DNA from: Desulfovibrio sp.
GTDB lineage: Bacteria > Desulfobacterota > Desulfovibrionia > Desulfovibrionales > Desulfovibrionaceae
Assembly: GCF_019422935.1 (NCBI RefSeq)
Contig: NZ_JAHZCJ010000005.1
Coordinates: 1-64,000, forward strand
Length of the DNA stretch: 64,000 nt
Direction of reading: 5' to 3'
Shown: positions 18,107 through 26,821 of the stretch, one piece after another
How positions within the stretch are numbered: the stretch's first letter is position 1
Layout: the number at the start of each line of letters is the position of its first letter
Translations under genes and position numbers: made by a program
The notes under the pieces: generated by a model
The model's input: the letters and a program-made list of their open reading frames with translations, nothing else
Database searches by the model: none
What the model was told of the DNA's origin: nothing

Positions 18107-18550
18107 TTACCCGGCCAGACCGGGAAGATTGATCATGTCGATGCGGCGCTGGTGCCTGCCGCCTTCAAAGGTAGCGCCCAGAAATGCCTCCACAATGGCC
18201 TGAGCCAGCTCCACGCCGATGATGCGCGCGCCGAGGCAAAGCACATTGGCGTTGTTGTGCTGGCGCGACAGGCGCGCCTGAAGCTCTGTGGCGCACAGGG
18301 CCGCGCGGATGCCGGAGTGGCGGTTGGCGGCAATGGAAATGCCTATGCCTGTACCGCAAATGAGAATGCCTGTTCCCTGCTCTTTTTCCACAGCGGCGCA
18401 AAGCTTGTGCGCCAGCACGGGGTAGTCGCAGCTTTCGGTGGAGTGGGTGCCGTCGTCCACCACGTTGATGCCCTTCTGGGCAAGAAATTGAACAAGGTGT
18501 TCTTTCAGCGCATAGCCAGCGTGGTCTGAGGCAATGTGAATGGTCTGCAT
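18107..18550 (-). CDS. rpiB: Ribose-5-phosphate isomerase B
   Basis: A 147-residue enzyme from the ATG at 18550, preceded by GCAGGAG. It interconverts ribose 5-phosphate and ribulose 5-phosphate. IHIASDHAGYALKEHL gives the D9-H10 pair. ILICGTGIGISIAANR carries the active-site C65, and the phosphate-binding arginines lie in SRQHNNANVLCLGARI and the C-terminal GGRHQRRI. It supplies ribose 5-phosphate for Prs, encoded about 4.6 kb away. A GC-rich hairpin lies between the ribosome-binding site and the upstream lipoprotein gene. Confidence 0.97.
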   Translation of the reverse strand: MQTIHIASDHAGYALKEHLVQFLAQKGINVVDDGTHSTESCDYPVLAHKLCAAVEKEQGTGILICGTGIGISIAANRHSGIRAALCATELQARLSRQHNNANVLCLGARIIGVELAQAIVEAFLGATFEGGRHQRRIDMINLPGLAG

Positions 18551-18573
18551 GTATACTCCTGCAAAGGTACGCA

Positions 18574-18602
18574 CGGTGCGCCCGGACTGGCCGGACGCAC
18601 CG
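18574..18602 (-). promoter_or_regulatory. Hairpin upstream of rpiB
   Basis: Seven-base arms CGGTGCG and CGCACCG (18574-18580, 18596-18602) enclose a second CCGG/CCGG pair. It lies 24 nt upstream of rpiB and has no T tract. It could be a processing or attenuation site between the LolB-like gene and rpiB. Confidence 0.4.
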
Positions 18603-18692
18603 CTAGAGCATTTAACACTTCTGCAATGTCGTTTAAGGCGGGTTGCCCCGATACCGGGCCTCAGCCGTCAGGCGCGGCCCGTCAGGCCAAAA

Positions 18693-19478
18693 CTATTGCT
18701 GCTGCTTGAACTTGGCGAGCGGCAGTAGCGGTGCGTCATCAGGAAGGGGTAAGGCCATCTGCTCTTTTGTAAAGGGCTGGGAAACCTTTTCTCTTTCCTT
18801 GATAAGCACAATGGCGCGTTTGCCGTTGCTGTGGGCAAGGTTCAGACGGCGGGGCAGCGGCTTGGGATCATCCGAATACAGGATTTCCATGCTCCAGCCC
18901 TTGCCGTTGGCCTGTTCCTGCCATTCCACGGGCAGCCCCTGCTCGTTGATGATCAGGCGGCCTCCAGGTTGGCCCTGAAGGTCGTACAGGGCTTTGCCGT
19001 CAGCGGAAAAGGCGGTTTTGTCAAACTGGTTGCCAAATACCGCCGTGTATCGGCCATTGAGAAGGTCGGCCAGATGCACAAGGTTGAAGGGAACCGGCAC
19101 GCCCACCTGAAGCAGGGGCTTGGTAGCGCCCTGATAGAAGTAGGCCTTGTTTTCGCTGGGGCTGTACACAAGAAAATGCTGACCGTCTTCAAGTATCTTG
19201 GCAACAGTGGTGCCCACGCCTGCCATGACGTCCAGTCGCAACTGGCGCTGGCTGTTGCCCCAGAACAGGGCCGTGACGCGCCGTGTATCGCCCTCTGTGC
19301 CAAAGCGCAGGCTCAGTTGCAGGCGATAGGGTTCAGACTTGTCGGCAGAGCTGACAGCAGCAAATTTTTGCCAGCGCTGTTCAAGCACTGCGCGGTTTTC
19401 GGGCGAGGTTTCCAGTACGGGCTGACGGGCGCAGGCGCACAGCAGCGCCAGACAACAAAAAATAACTAATTTTTTCAT
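18693..19478 (-). CDS. LolB-like outer-membrane lipoprotein
   Basis: A 261-residue predicted lipoprotein: a short signal peptide with lipobox LCAC (lipidated C16), then a beta-rich domain. It has the general pattern of LolB/LolA-fold lipid-carrier proteins (RRVTALFWGNSQRQLRLDV near 67-85, an amphipathic strand set and a proline-rich linker DPKPLPRRLNL). LolB accepts lipoproteins at the outer membrane. Similarity is of the fold-pattern type, so the assignment is moderate. Its start overlaps the end of the upstream TPR lipoprotein gene by 4 nt, suggesting they act in the same process. Confidence 0.7.
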   Translation of the reverse strand: MKKLVIFCCLALLCACARQPVLETSPENRAVLEQRWQKFAAVSSADKSEPYRLQLSLRFGTEGDTRRVTALFWGNSQRQLRLDVMAGVGTTVAKILEDGQHFLVYSPSENKAYFYQGATKPLLQVGVPVPFNLVHLADLLNGRYTAVFGNQFDKTAFSADGKALYDLQGQPGGRLIINEQGLPVEWQEQANGKGWSMEILYSDDPKPLPRRLNLAHSNGKRAIVLIKEREKVSQPFTKEQMALPLPDDAPLLPLAKFKQQQ

Positions 19479-21259
19479 AGATGTGAAAGCCGCTGCCGCA
19501 ATGCTTCCGCATTGTCGGGTTTGAGTTCCATGGCTTTTTGATAGGCGGTGCGGGCTTCGTCCTTAAGGCCAGCCCGCGCGGCGATATCGCCGTAGTGCTC
19601 CCATATGGAGGCATCCGTATGCTCGTCCAGCGTAACGGCGCGGCGGATTTCCTTCAGGGCGTCATCGAGTTTTCCAGCCTTGAAATAGGCCCAGGCCAGA
19701 GAATCTACAATATAAGACTGATTGGGGGCCAGATCGTTGGCCCGCATAAGAAGCGTCAGGGCGCGGTCGAGGTCGCGGTCTTCCTCGGCCAGGGTGTAGC
19801 CCACGTAGTTGAGGGCCTGATAATTGTCCGGATGCAGGGCCAAGAGCTTCTCCATGGTTTTGAAAGCCGCTTTTTTGTCGCCGGTTTCATCCTGAAGAGA
19901 GCCGAGCAGAAAGAACATTTCCGCATTGTTGGGCCAGCGCTTTATGGCATTCTGGGCAACGTCCAGGGCCTGCTTCATCTGCTTTTGCCGCGCCAGCAGG
20001 CGCACCTCGACCTCCACAAGCTCGGAGGAGTCGGGATTGGCGCTTGTGGCCTTGCGCACGGCGTCAAGGGCCTCGGCATCACGGCCAGCCTCTGCCAGCA
20101 ACTGGATGCGCAGCAGCACGCCACGCACGGCAGCCTTGCTGGAAACCGGGATTTTATCCAGCCATGAGAAGGCCATGTCCAGGTCGCGGCGCTGGTCGTA
20201 TGCCAGCTCGGCCAGCAGCAGATACACATCGTGGGGCGCATCGCCCTGGGCCACTATCTGCTTGAGCAGGCTTTCCGCCTGCAAAAAGTGGCGCGAATCC
20301 ATAAACATGCTGGCGACTGTCAGCTTGAAAGGTGTACTGTCCGGCCCCTGCTGCATGTACTTGAGCGCCCGTTCGGGCTGACCCATGCGCAACGAAATGT
20401 TGATAAGGCGCAGCAGGACGTCCTGTGACGAAAAATTAAGTTTGAGCAGCTTTTCATAAACGCCGCGCGCGGCCTTGAGGTCGGGCTTCTGCTCATAGAT
20501 GAATGCCAGTTCCGCCAGAGCCTCCACAAAATCGGGCGTATCCTTGATGGCGCGCTGCAGGTAGGCCACGGCCTCGTTGGGCCTGTCCATGCCAATAAGC
20601 GCCCGGGCGTGGTAATAATCCACCAGCGGGGTGCGCTGCTTGCCCGTAACGCTGTTAAGCAGCTTTTCGGCTTCGGGATACTGCTTGGTTTTGACCAGCA
20701 GCAGGGCCAGCTCCATGCGGGCATCTACGGAATCGGGATGCTTTTTAAGGTATTCGCGCATGAGCTTGACGCCAAGCTCGGGCGAACCTTTTTCCATAAG
20801 GGCTTCGGCATAGAGCAGATTGAGCGAAATATCATCGGGCCAGACGCTCAGGGCCTGCTCCATGACCATAGCGGTATGGGGAGATTTGCGGCTGAGCAGC
20901 CACACGCCGCCTTCAAGCCAGATGTTGACGGGCATGTGCGCCTTGGCCAGTAGAGGCGAAGCGGCGGCAAGGGCGTTGTCGTCCTCATTGTTCATGGCCT
21001 GCGCAAAAACAAGAAAGGCGTATGTGTTGAGGGCATTGGGCGAAAGCTCTGTCTCAACCGGGCGCAACGATACGCCCTTGACGTCGTGCTGCTGGGCCTT
21101 TGCTGTGGCAGAAGGCGCGGCAGATTGCGCTGCGGACGTGTCCGATTTTTCAGCAGTCTGGTGCTTGGCGCCGGAACAGCCGCCGCATCCCAGCAAGGAA
21201 AAGGAAGTGGCGGCAGTCAGGGCCAGGGCGCATAGCAGCGCAACGTGGTTACGTTTCAT
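19475..21259 (-). CDS. TPR-repeat lipoprotein
   Basis: A 594-residue protein from the ATG at 21259, 1 nt after the rpoH stop. The signal peptide has lipobox SLLGC (lipidated C25), followed by GGCSG. The rest is at least a dozen tetratricopeptide repeats, for example DFVEALAELAFIYEQKPDLK and EEDRDLDRALTLLMRANDLA, ending in DEARTAYQKAMELKPDNAEA. TPR lipoproteins act as periplasmic or outer-membrane scaffolds; the partner is unknown. It is coupled to rpoH upstream and overlaps the LolB-like gene downstream, so heat-shock sigma and envelope lipoproteins share a transcript. Confidence 0.9.
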   Translation of the reverse strand: MKRNHVALLCALALTAATSFSLLGCGGCSGAKHQTAEKSDTSAAQSAAPSATAKAQQHDVKGVSLRPVETELSPNALNTYAFLVFAQAMNNEDDNALAAASPLLAKAHMPVNIWLEGGVWLLSRKSPHTAMVMEQALSVWPDDISLNLLYAEALMEKGSPELGVKLMREYLKKHPDSVDARMELALLLVKTKQYPEAEKLLNSVTGKQRTPLVDYYHARALIGMDRPNEAVAYLQRAIKDTPDFVEALAELAFIYEQKPDLKAARGVYEKLLKLNFSSQDVLLRLINISLRMGQPERALKYMQQGPDSTPFKLTVASMFMDSRHFLQAESLLKQIVAQGDAPHDVYLLLAELAYDQRRDLDMAFSWLDKIPVSSKAAVRGVLLRIQLLAEAGRDAEALDAVRKATSANPDSSELVEVEVRLLARQKQMKQALDVAQNAIKRWPNNAEMFFLLGSLQDETGDKKAAFKTMEKLLALHPDNYQALNYVGYTLAEEDRDLDRALTLLMRANDLAPNQSYIVDSLAWAYFKAGKLDDALKEIRRAVTLDEHTDASIWEHYGDIAARAGLKDEARTAYQKAMELKPDNAEALRQRLSHL

Positions 21260-21260
21260 A

Positions 21261-22523
21261 TCAGGATTGTATCCATGTGTCTGAAAAGTCTTTGATATCC
21301 ACAGCCAGATGCTGCCGGATCTTTTCCAGCAACCGTGCTTCAAGCTGGCGGACTCGTTCCCGTGTGACGTTATACCGTTCGCCTATCTCGCGCAAGGTTA
21401 CAGGTTCATCCGTGAGCAGGCGGTTTTGCAGAATATACAGCTCTTTTTCGTTCAGTTTGGGCAGTATGGTTTTGAGCTTGCTGCGCACCAAGCCGGCGAT
21501 TTCGTCGCGAGCGAGGCTGTCTTCAATGCCGGGGCCGAGCGCGGGCAAAAAGTCCATGCGCGTTGCGCCGCCAGCATCCTCGCCCACGGGCACGTTCAGC
21601 GACATATCGGTGGACGCAAGACGCTGATCCATCTCGTTAATCTGGTCTTCCGTAACGCCAAGGCGCTCGGAAAGCATGGCCGCATCCGGGTCAAAGCCCT
21701 GCATGATCAGCTTTTGCCGCTCGCGGTTCAGATTGTAGAACAGCTTGCGTTGCACCTGGGTGGTGCCGATCTTGACCATGCGCCAGTTGTCCATGATGAA
21801 CTTGAGTATGTAGGCCTTGATCCAGAACGAAGCATAGTACGAAAACTTGATGCCTTTGTCGGGGTCAAATTTGTTGACGGCGCGCATGAGGCCCACGTTG
21901 CCCTCCTGCACAAGGTCGAGCACGTTCTGCATCCATCTGCGCTGAAAGTCCATGGCAATGCGCACCACAAGCCGCAGATGCGATGAAACAAGCCGAAAAG
22001 CCGCATCCGCATCGTTGTGGTCGCGCACACGCAGGGCAAGCTCGTGTTCTTCATCCGGCTTGAGCAGGGGGAAGCGGCTTACTTCGCGCAGGTAAAGGTG
22101 CAGGCTGTCGCGCGGGCCAACTGCGGGCAGGCGCGTTGTGGACGGCGCAGGCAGACCTTCATGGTCGTCATCAAGAGCTATGGGGTCGAGGTCGTGATCG
22201 GCGGCATCCAGCTCAACGTCCACATCTTCTGGGGAATCAGCAAGCGCGTCGTCATCGTCCTGATCGTCAGACACTGAATCTGCCGGAACCTCGCGCACGG
22301 CGGAGCCGTCCACATCAAGAATGCTCTGCTTGGCGGCCTTGCCTTCTGCCGAGCGGGTGCGCGCCTTTGCGGCAGCGCCACGTGTGCCGTCCTCGGCAGG
22401 GGCTGCCCGTTTGCGCGAAGGGGGAGCATCCAGAATTTCCACCTCGGGCGAGGAAATTTCGGTTTCTTCCGCTTTTCGCGAGCTGCGCGGGTTTTTGGGA
22501 GCTATCGGACTATCTTTTTTCAT
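21261..22523 (-). CDS. rpoH: RpoH-type heat-shock sigma factor with long acidic N-terminus
   Basis: A 420-residue sigma-70-family protein. Region 1.2 starts at about 139 ([20 protein letters not shown]). Region 2 follows with [18 protein letters not shown] and [13 protein letters not shown]. The RpoH-box-like stretch [19 protein letters not shown] at about 253-271 points to the sigma-32 group. Region 4.2 ends [20 protein letters not shown]. RpoH proteins are usually about 285-300 residues; here about 135 extra residues precede region 1.2, including an aspartate-rich run near 86-121. No strong ribosome-binding site is seen before the ATG. It is divergent from metH. Confidence 0.88.
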   Translation of the reverse strand: MKKDSPIAPKNPRSSRKAEETEISSPEVEILDAPPSRKRAAPAEDGTRGAAAKARTRSAEGKAAKQSILDVDGSAVREVPADSVSDDQDDDDALADSPEDVDVELDAADHDLDPIALDDDHEGLPAPSTTRLPAVGPRDSLHLYLREVSRFPLLKPDEEHELALRVRDHNDADAAFRLVSSHLRLVVRIAMDFQRRWMQNVLDLVQEGNVGLMRAVNKFDPDKGIKFSYYASFWIKAYILKFIMDNWRMVKIGTTQVQRKLFYNLNRERQKLIMQGFDPDAAMLSERLGVTEDQINEMDQRLASTDMSLNVPVGEDAGGATRMDFLPALGPGIEDSLARDEIAGLVRSKLKTILPKLNEKELYILQNRLLTDEPVTLREIGERYNVTRERVRQLEARLLEKIRQHLAVDIKDFSDTWIQS

Positions 22524-22820
22524 GATATTTATGTCTGAGCATCGCTGCCTGTAACGGGCCGCAATGTTTAATGCTATAGTTTTGGTTTGTTCTTTTCAGT
22601 GTTTTTCAGTAGTAAAAGGCCTGCCGGGTTTAATGCGCGGCGCGGTTTTGCGGCCCCGGCGGCGTTCCGCCCCGGTTCGGCCCGCATGTTCCGGTTCGCA
22701 AAATCCTTACGGAATCAGCGGCCTCAAACAACGGAAGCCCCAGCATACAGGTATTGCAGGCGGAAGGCAAAGGTGCACTTTGGCTTGCGGCGACTGTGCT
22801 GGGAACAGAGCGAGACGACG
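22524..22820. other. Divergent intergenic region rpoH/metH
   Basis: Contains the start regions of both genes. AT-rich near rpoH (a TATAG element around 22573), then very GC-rich with partial inverted repeats. I looked for cobalamin, SAM and SAH riboswitch cores ahead of metH and did not recognise one. Confidence 0.4.
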
Positions 22821-25217
22821 ATGACATTTCGACAAGCCCTCGGCCTTGGCAGGCCTCTTTTGCTCGACGGTGCCATGGGTACCATGCTTCAGGCCTCGGG
22901 CATGCCCGCTGGCGCGACTCCCGAAGAATTTTGCATGGCAAACTCCGACACCCTGCGCGGCATTCACAAGGCCTATCTGGACGCGGGCGTTGATCTGCTG
23001 ACGTCGTGCACCTTTGGCGGCAATATTTACAAGCTGCCAAAAAGTCTGGATGTTTTTTCGTTCAACCGGCGTATGGTCGAAATAGCCAAAGAAGCCGCCG
23101 CACAGGCTGGCCGCCCTGTCTTTGTGGCGGGCAATGTGGGCCCTACGGGGCATTTTGCCAAGCCCCTCGGCCCGGTTGAACCGCGTGACCTTATCGCGGC
23201 CTTTGCCAATCAGATTCGCGGGCTTGTGGAGGGCGGGGCCGACCTCATATTTATTGAAACGCAGTTCGACCTTGCCGAAGCCAGAGCCGCCGTGGCGGCT
23301 GCCCGGCAGGAATGCGACCTGCCAGTCATGGTTTCCATGACTTTTGAACAGGGTGTGAGCCTTACCGGATCCACCCCCGCGATTTTTGCCGAAACCATGC
23401 AGAATATGGGCGTGGATGTGGTCGGCACCAACTGTAGCCTCGGGCCGGACCAGATGCTGCCAGTGGTGCAGGAACTGCTTGGCGTATGCGAATGCCCGGT
23501 CATGGCCGAACCCAATGCCGGTTTGCCCGAACTGCGCGGCAATGAAACCGTGTTCCCTCTGGGGCCGGAAGATTTTGCGCAGAAAACCGCCCCCTTCGCC
23601 CACCTTGGCGCGCGTATACTTGGCGGCTGCTGCGGCACCACGCCCGCGCATCTGGCGGCGCTTGCGCAGGCCTTGCGCGGTATGGACAGCGTCACGCCGC
23701 CCCCCGTATCACGCAAAGGCATCTGCCTGACCAACCGCTCCCAGATGGTGCGCATCGCTGTGGGCCAGCCCTTGACCATCATTGGCGAACGCATCAACCC
23801 CACGGGCAAAAAGGCTCTTACGCAGGAGCTTCAGGCCGGAGCCTTTGACGTCGCCATGCAACTGGCCGACGCTCAGATAGATGCCGGAGCCACCGTACTT
23901 GATGTGAACGTGGGCGCGCCCCTGGTGGACGAAACCCAGCTTTTGCCCGAACTGGTGCAGCGCCTTGTGGGACGGCTACCCCTGCCGCTCTCCATAGATT
24001 CTTCCAATGCGGATGCCATTGCCAACGCCTTGCCATACTGCCCCGGTTCGTTTCTGGTGAATTCCATCAGCGGCGAGGCTGGGCGCATGGAAGCGCTCGG
24101 CCCCTTGTGCCGCGACTTTGGCGCGCCCTTTATTCTGCTGCCCTTACAGGGGGCGCATCTGCCGGAAAAAGCCGCAGAGCGCATCAGCACGGTGGAGAAC
24201 CTGATTGAAAGGGCCGAGGGCATGGGTATTTCGCGGCGGCTGATGATGGTGGACATCCTGGCGCTGGCTGTATCCTCCAGCGCGGACAGCGCCCTCCAGT
24301 GCCTGGAAATGACGCGCTGGTGCGCTGCCAACGGCCTGCCCACAACGCTTGGCCTTTCAAATCTTTCTTTTGGTCTGCCAGCGCGCGAACTGCTCAATTC
24401 CACTTTTCTCTCCTTGGCGGCGGGCGCGGGGCTTACCTCGTGCATCGCCAACCCCTCTGCCCAGCGCCTGCGCGAGGCGGCAGACGCGCTCAAGGTGCTG
24501 TGCAACCACGATGCCCACGCATCCTCGTTTATAGCCTCCTATTCCGGCTGGAAGCCCGGCGAAGGCACCATACAGGTGCGTCAGGGCGGCGGGGCTGCGG
24601 CCAAAACCCTTGCCGAAGCCGTGCTCAACGGCGACAAGGAAAATGTGCTGACTCTGCTTACGGCAGAGCTTGACGCGGGGGCGGATCCCTTTACCCTTGT
24701 GCAGGAAACGCTCATTCCGGCTATTACGGAAGTGGGCGCGCGCTATGAACGGCGGGAATACTTTTTGCCCCAGCTCATCCGCGCGGCAGAAACCATGCAG
24801 ACCGCCTTTGCGCATCTCAAGCCTTTGCTGGAGGCCGGGCGAGGCCCGGAAACGCGCCCAGTTGTGGTGATGGCCACGGTAGAAGGCGATATTCACGATA
24901 TTGGCAAAAACATTGTTTCGCTGCTGCTCGGCAACCACGGTTTTGACGTGGTGGACGCGGGCAAGGACGTTCCGGCAGAGGCCATTGTTGCTTGCGCACT
25001 CAAGCACAACGCGCGTATCATCGGCTTGTCGGCATTGATGACCACCACCATGGTTCGCATGGAAGACACCATCAAAATCGTCAGGGAGCGCGCTTTGCCC
25101 ATCAAGGTTCTGGTGGGCGGGGCTGCCGTTACGCAGGCTTTTGCCGATGCCATCGGGGCAGATGCGTATTGCGCTGACGCCGTAGGTGCGGTAAAGGCCG
25201 CCAAGCAGTTTGTTTAG
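22821..25217 (+). CDS. metH: Cobalamin-dependent methionine synthase, short form without activation domain
   Basis: About 798 residues from the ATG at 22821. Domain order: homocysteine-binding barrel (1-290, with zinc cysteines in TNCSLGPDQ and GGCCGTTPAH), pterin/methyl-tetrahydrofolate barrel (310-570, IIGERINPTGKKAL), cobalamin cap and B12-binding domain with the axial histidine H692 in EGDIHDIGKN. It transfers methyl from methyl-tetrahydrofolate to homocysteine via cobalamin. E. coli MetH is 1227 residues; the C-terminal AdoMet reactivation domain is absent here, so a separate reactivase would be needed. A GC hairpin lies right after the stop. Confidence 0.96.
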   Translation: MTFRQALGLGRPLLLDGAMGTMLQASGMPAGATPEEFCMANSDTLRGIHKAYLDAGVDLLTSCTFGGNIYKLPKSLDVFSFNRRMVEIAKEAAAQAGRPVFVAGNVGPTGHFAKPLGPVEPRDLIAAFANQIRGLVEGGADLIFIETQFDLAEARAAVAAARQECDLPVMVSMTFEQGVSLTGSTPAIFAETMQNMGVDVVGTNCSLGPDQMLPVVQELLGVCECPVMAEPNAGLPELRGNETVFPLGPEDFAQKTAPFAHLGARILGGCCGTTPAHLAALAQALRGMDSVTPPPVSRKGICLTNRSQMVRIAVGQPLTIIGERINPTGKKALTQELQAGAFDVAMQLADAQIDAGATVLDVNVGAPLVDETQLLPELVQRLVGRLPLPLSIDSSNADAIANALPYCPGSFLVNSISGEAGRMEALGPLCRDFGAPFILLPLQGAHLPEKAAERISTVENLIERAEGMGISRRLMMVDILALAVSSSADSALQCLEMTRWCAANGLPTTLGLSNLSFGLPARELLNSTFLSLAAGAGLTSCIANPSAQRLREAADALKVLCNHDAHASSFIASYSGWKPGEGTIQVRQGGGAAAKTLAEAVLNGDKENVLTLLTAELDAGADPFTLVQETLIPAITEVGARYERREYFLPQLIRAAETMQTAFAHLKPLLEAGRGPETRPVVVMATVEGDIHDIGKNIVSLLLGNHGFDVVDAGKDVPAEAIVACALKHNARIIGLSALMTTTMVRMEDTIKIVRERALPIKVLVGGAAVTQAFADAIGADAYCADAVGAVKAAKQFV

Positions 25218-25234
25218 CCGCGCCCCGGCGCGGC
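25217..25234 (+). terminator. Possible weak terminator after metH
   Basis: A GC palindrome (GCCGCGCC...GGCGCGGC) overlaps the end of the metH stop and is followed by CTTTGCTCC. The T tract is short, so read-through into the thioredoxin gene is likely. Confidence 0.4.
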
Positions 25235-25266
25235 CTTTGCTCCTCATTCAAAACTTCGGGTAAACT

Positions 25267-25734
25267 ATGAAGAAACTCATCCTGGCCTTATTGCTGTGTC
25301 TGGCTTTGCCGTGCTCGGCGCTGGCGGCCTCGTCATCGGTTCCTACCCTGAATTTGGCCGGGCTGACGGATATGCTTGCCAAAAACAAGGGCAAGGTCAT
25401 CATGCTCAATTTCTTCGCCACATGGTGCCCTCCGTGCCGCGTTGAAATCCCCGAGCTTGTGAACGTTCGCAAAAAGTACGCGGAAAAAGACGTGCTTATC
25501 GTGAGCATCTCCCTTGATGAAGACTCCAAGGTTGTGCCCCCCTTTGTGGAAAAGATGAAGATGACATACCCCGTCTTTGTCGCCGACCGCGAAGTGGCGC
25601 GGGCATTCAAGATTTCGCAGATTCCTCACAATGCCTTCTACAGCAAGGATGGCCAGCTCATTCTGTCTGAACCCGGCATGGCGGACGCCGAAATGGTAGA
25701 GATGGTCTTTAAAAAGTTGCTGGAACAGAAATAA
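25267..25734 (+). CDS. TlpA/ResA-like periplasmic thioredoxin
   Basis: A 155-residue protein. A signal peptide (about 1-20, CSALA|ASS) is followed by a thioredoxin fold with active site FFATWCPPCRVE (C54, C57) and the cis-proline segment ISQIPHNAFY. WCPPC with a following IPEL segment is typical of TlpA/ResA proteins, which reduce periplasmic disulfides, often for cytochrome c maturation. Its stop overlaps the next start in TAATG. DsbD, encoded about 4.7 kb downstream, could supply its electrons; that link is inference. Confidence 0.9.
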   Translation: MKKLILALLLCLALPCSALAASSSVPTLNLAGLTDMLAKNKGKVIMLNFFATWCPPCRVEIPELVNVRKKYAEKDVLIVSISLDEDSKVVPPFVEKMKMTYPVFVADREVARAFKISQIPHNAFYSKDGQLILSEPGMADAEMVEMVFKKLLEQK

Positions 25735-26243
25735 TGGAAAATTCCCTTGTGGTGCGCAAAGCCCACATGGACGATGTAAAGTCCATGCATGGGCTTTTGC
25801 TGCAATGCGCCCAGAAAGGGCTTTTGCTGCCCCGCGCGCTGATCCATCTTTATGGGCATGTGCGCAACTTCATGGTTGCGGAGAATACAGCTGGCGAGAT
25901 AGTGGGCTGCTGCGCCCTTGCCCCGGTGTGGGAAGATCTGGCCGAAATATGCTCGCTTGTGGTGCGTGAAGACGTTCGCCGCCTGGGAACAGGCAGGGAG
26001 CTTGTCAACGCCTGCCTCAGTGAATGCCGCGACTTGCATATTCAGAAAGTGTTTGCGCTTACATACCAGGAGGCGTTTTTCGCCCGCCTGGGTTTCAGGG
26101 TTGTGGACAAGGATGTTTTGCCGCAAAAAATCTGGGCCGACTGCGTGCACTGTGCCAAGTACCCTAACTGCGATGAAACAGCCGTCTATTTTGAACTGGA
26201 TTCCGCTGCAAAGGACGTAGGAGAGGTGCATGTCCAAGGCTAA
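25734..26243 (+). CDS. GNAT-family N-acetyltransferase (N-acetylglutamate-synthase-like)
   Basis: A 169-residue enzyme of the GNAT fold. The core acetyl-CoA site reads CSLVVREDVRRLGTGRELV (about 81-99), matching the V-x-x-x-x-R-x-x-G-x-G pattern. The spacing and the DLAEICSLVV strand resemble ArgA-type short N-acetylglutamate synthases. The C-terminal CVHCAKYPNCDETA has three cysteines, as seen in some of these proteins. The physiological substrate is not certain. It overlaps the thioredoxin stop by 1 nt and runs 14 nt into hpt. Confidence 0.82.
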   Translation: MENSLVVRKAHMDDVKSMHGLLLQCAQKGLLLPRALIHLYGHVRNFMVAENTAGEIVGCCALAPVWEDLAEICSLVVREDVRRLGTGRELVNACLSECRDLHIQKVFALTYQEAFFARLGFRVVDKDVLPQKIWADCVHCAKYPNCDETAVYFELDSAAKDVGEVHVQG

Positions 26244-26778
26244 CGACATCAAGGTAAAAGAACTGAAACCGGTATTCACGCCGGAACAGATTGCAGCCCG
26301 GATCCAGGAACTGGCCGCAGAGATCAACGCCGAGTACGGTGATGAGCCTATGGTGGCAGTGTGTGTGCTCAAGGGTGGCTTCATGTTTTTCAGCGATTTG
26401 GTTCGCTTTTTGCACAACAAAAATCTGGAACTGGATTTTGTCCGTTTGTCCAGTTATGGCAAAGGGTCTTCCAGCTCCAAACATGTGATCTTCAGCAAGG
26501 ATGTTGAGATTGACATTTGCGGCAAGCATGTGCTGATTGTTGAAGATATCGTGGACAGCGGGCACAGCATGCGTTTTCTGCTCGGGCAGTTTGCGGCGCG
26601 CAAGGCGCGCAGTCTGCGCCTGGCTGCACTGGTGGACAAGGATGAACGCCGGGAAGTTGACGTCAAGGTCGATTTTGCGGGCTTCAAGCTGAACCAGGGG
26701 TTCATTGTGGGCTATGGCCTGGATTACGCCGAGCATTACCGTATGTTGCCCGGCGTGTTTGAAGTGATTCCCGAATAG
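26230..26778 (+). CDS. hpt: Hypoxanthine phosphoribosyltransferase
   Basis: A 182-residue purine-salvage enzyme joining hypoxanthine or guanine to PRPP. It shows the PRPP motif VLIVEDIVDSGHSM, the N-terminal CVLKGGFMFFSDL loop, and the flexible-loop serine-tyrosine in LSSYGKGSSSSK. The C-terminal GYGLDYAEHYRMLPGVFEV is characteristic. The GAGAGG site lies inside the end of the preceding gene, which overlaps by 14 nt, so the two are coupled. It consumes PRPP made by Prs. Confidence 0.96.
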   Translation: MSKANDIKVKELKPVFTPEQIAARIQELAAEINAEYGDEPMVAVCVLKGGFMFFSDLVRFLHNKNLELDFVRLSSYGKGSSSSKHVIFSKDVEIDICGKHVLIVEDIVDSGHSMRFLLGQFAARKARSLRLAALVDKDERREVDVKVDFAGFKLNQGFIVGYGLDYAEHYRMLPGVFEVIPE

Positions 26779-26821
26779 GCTTTTCCCGGCTCCGGCAGCC
26801 GGTAGGTTTTGGAGTAATGGC

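Noticed and set aside
22524..22820. Riboswitch ahead of metH
   Set aside because: I looked for cobalamin, SAM and SAH riboswitch cores; none is evident, only GC-rich partial repeats.
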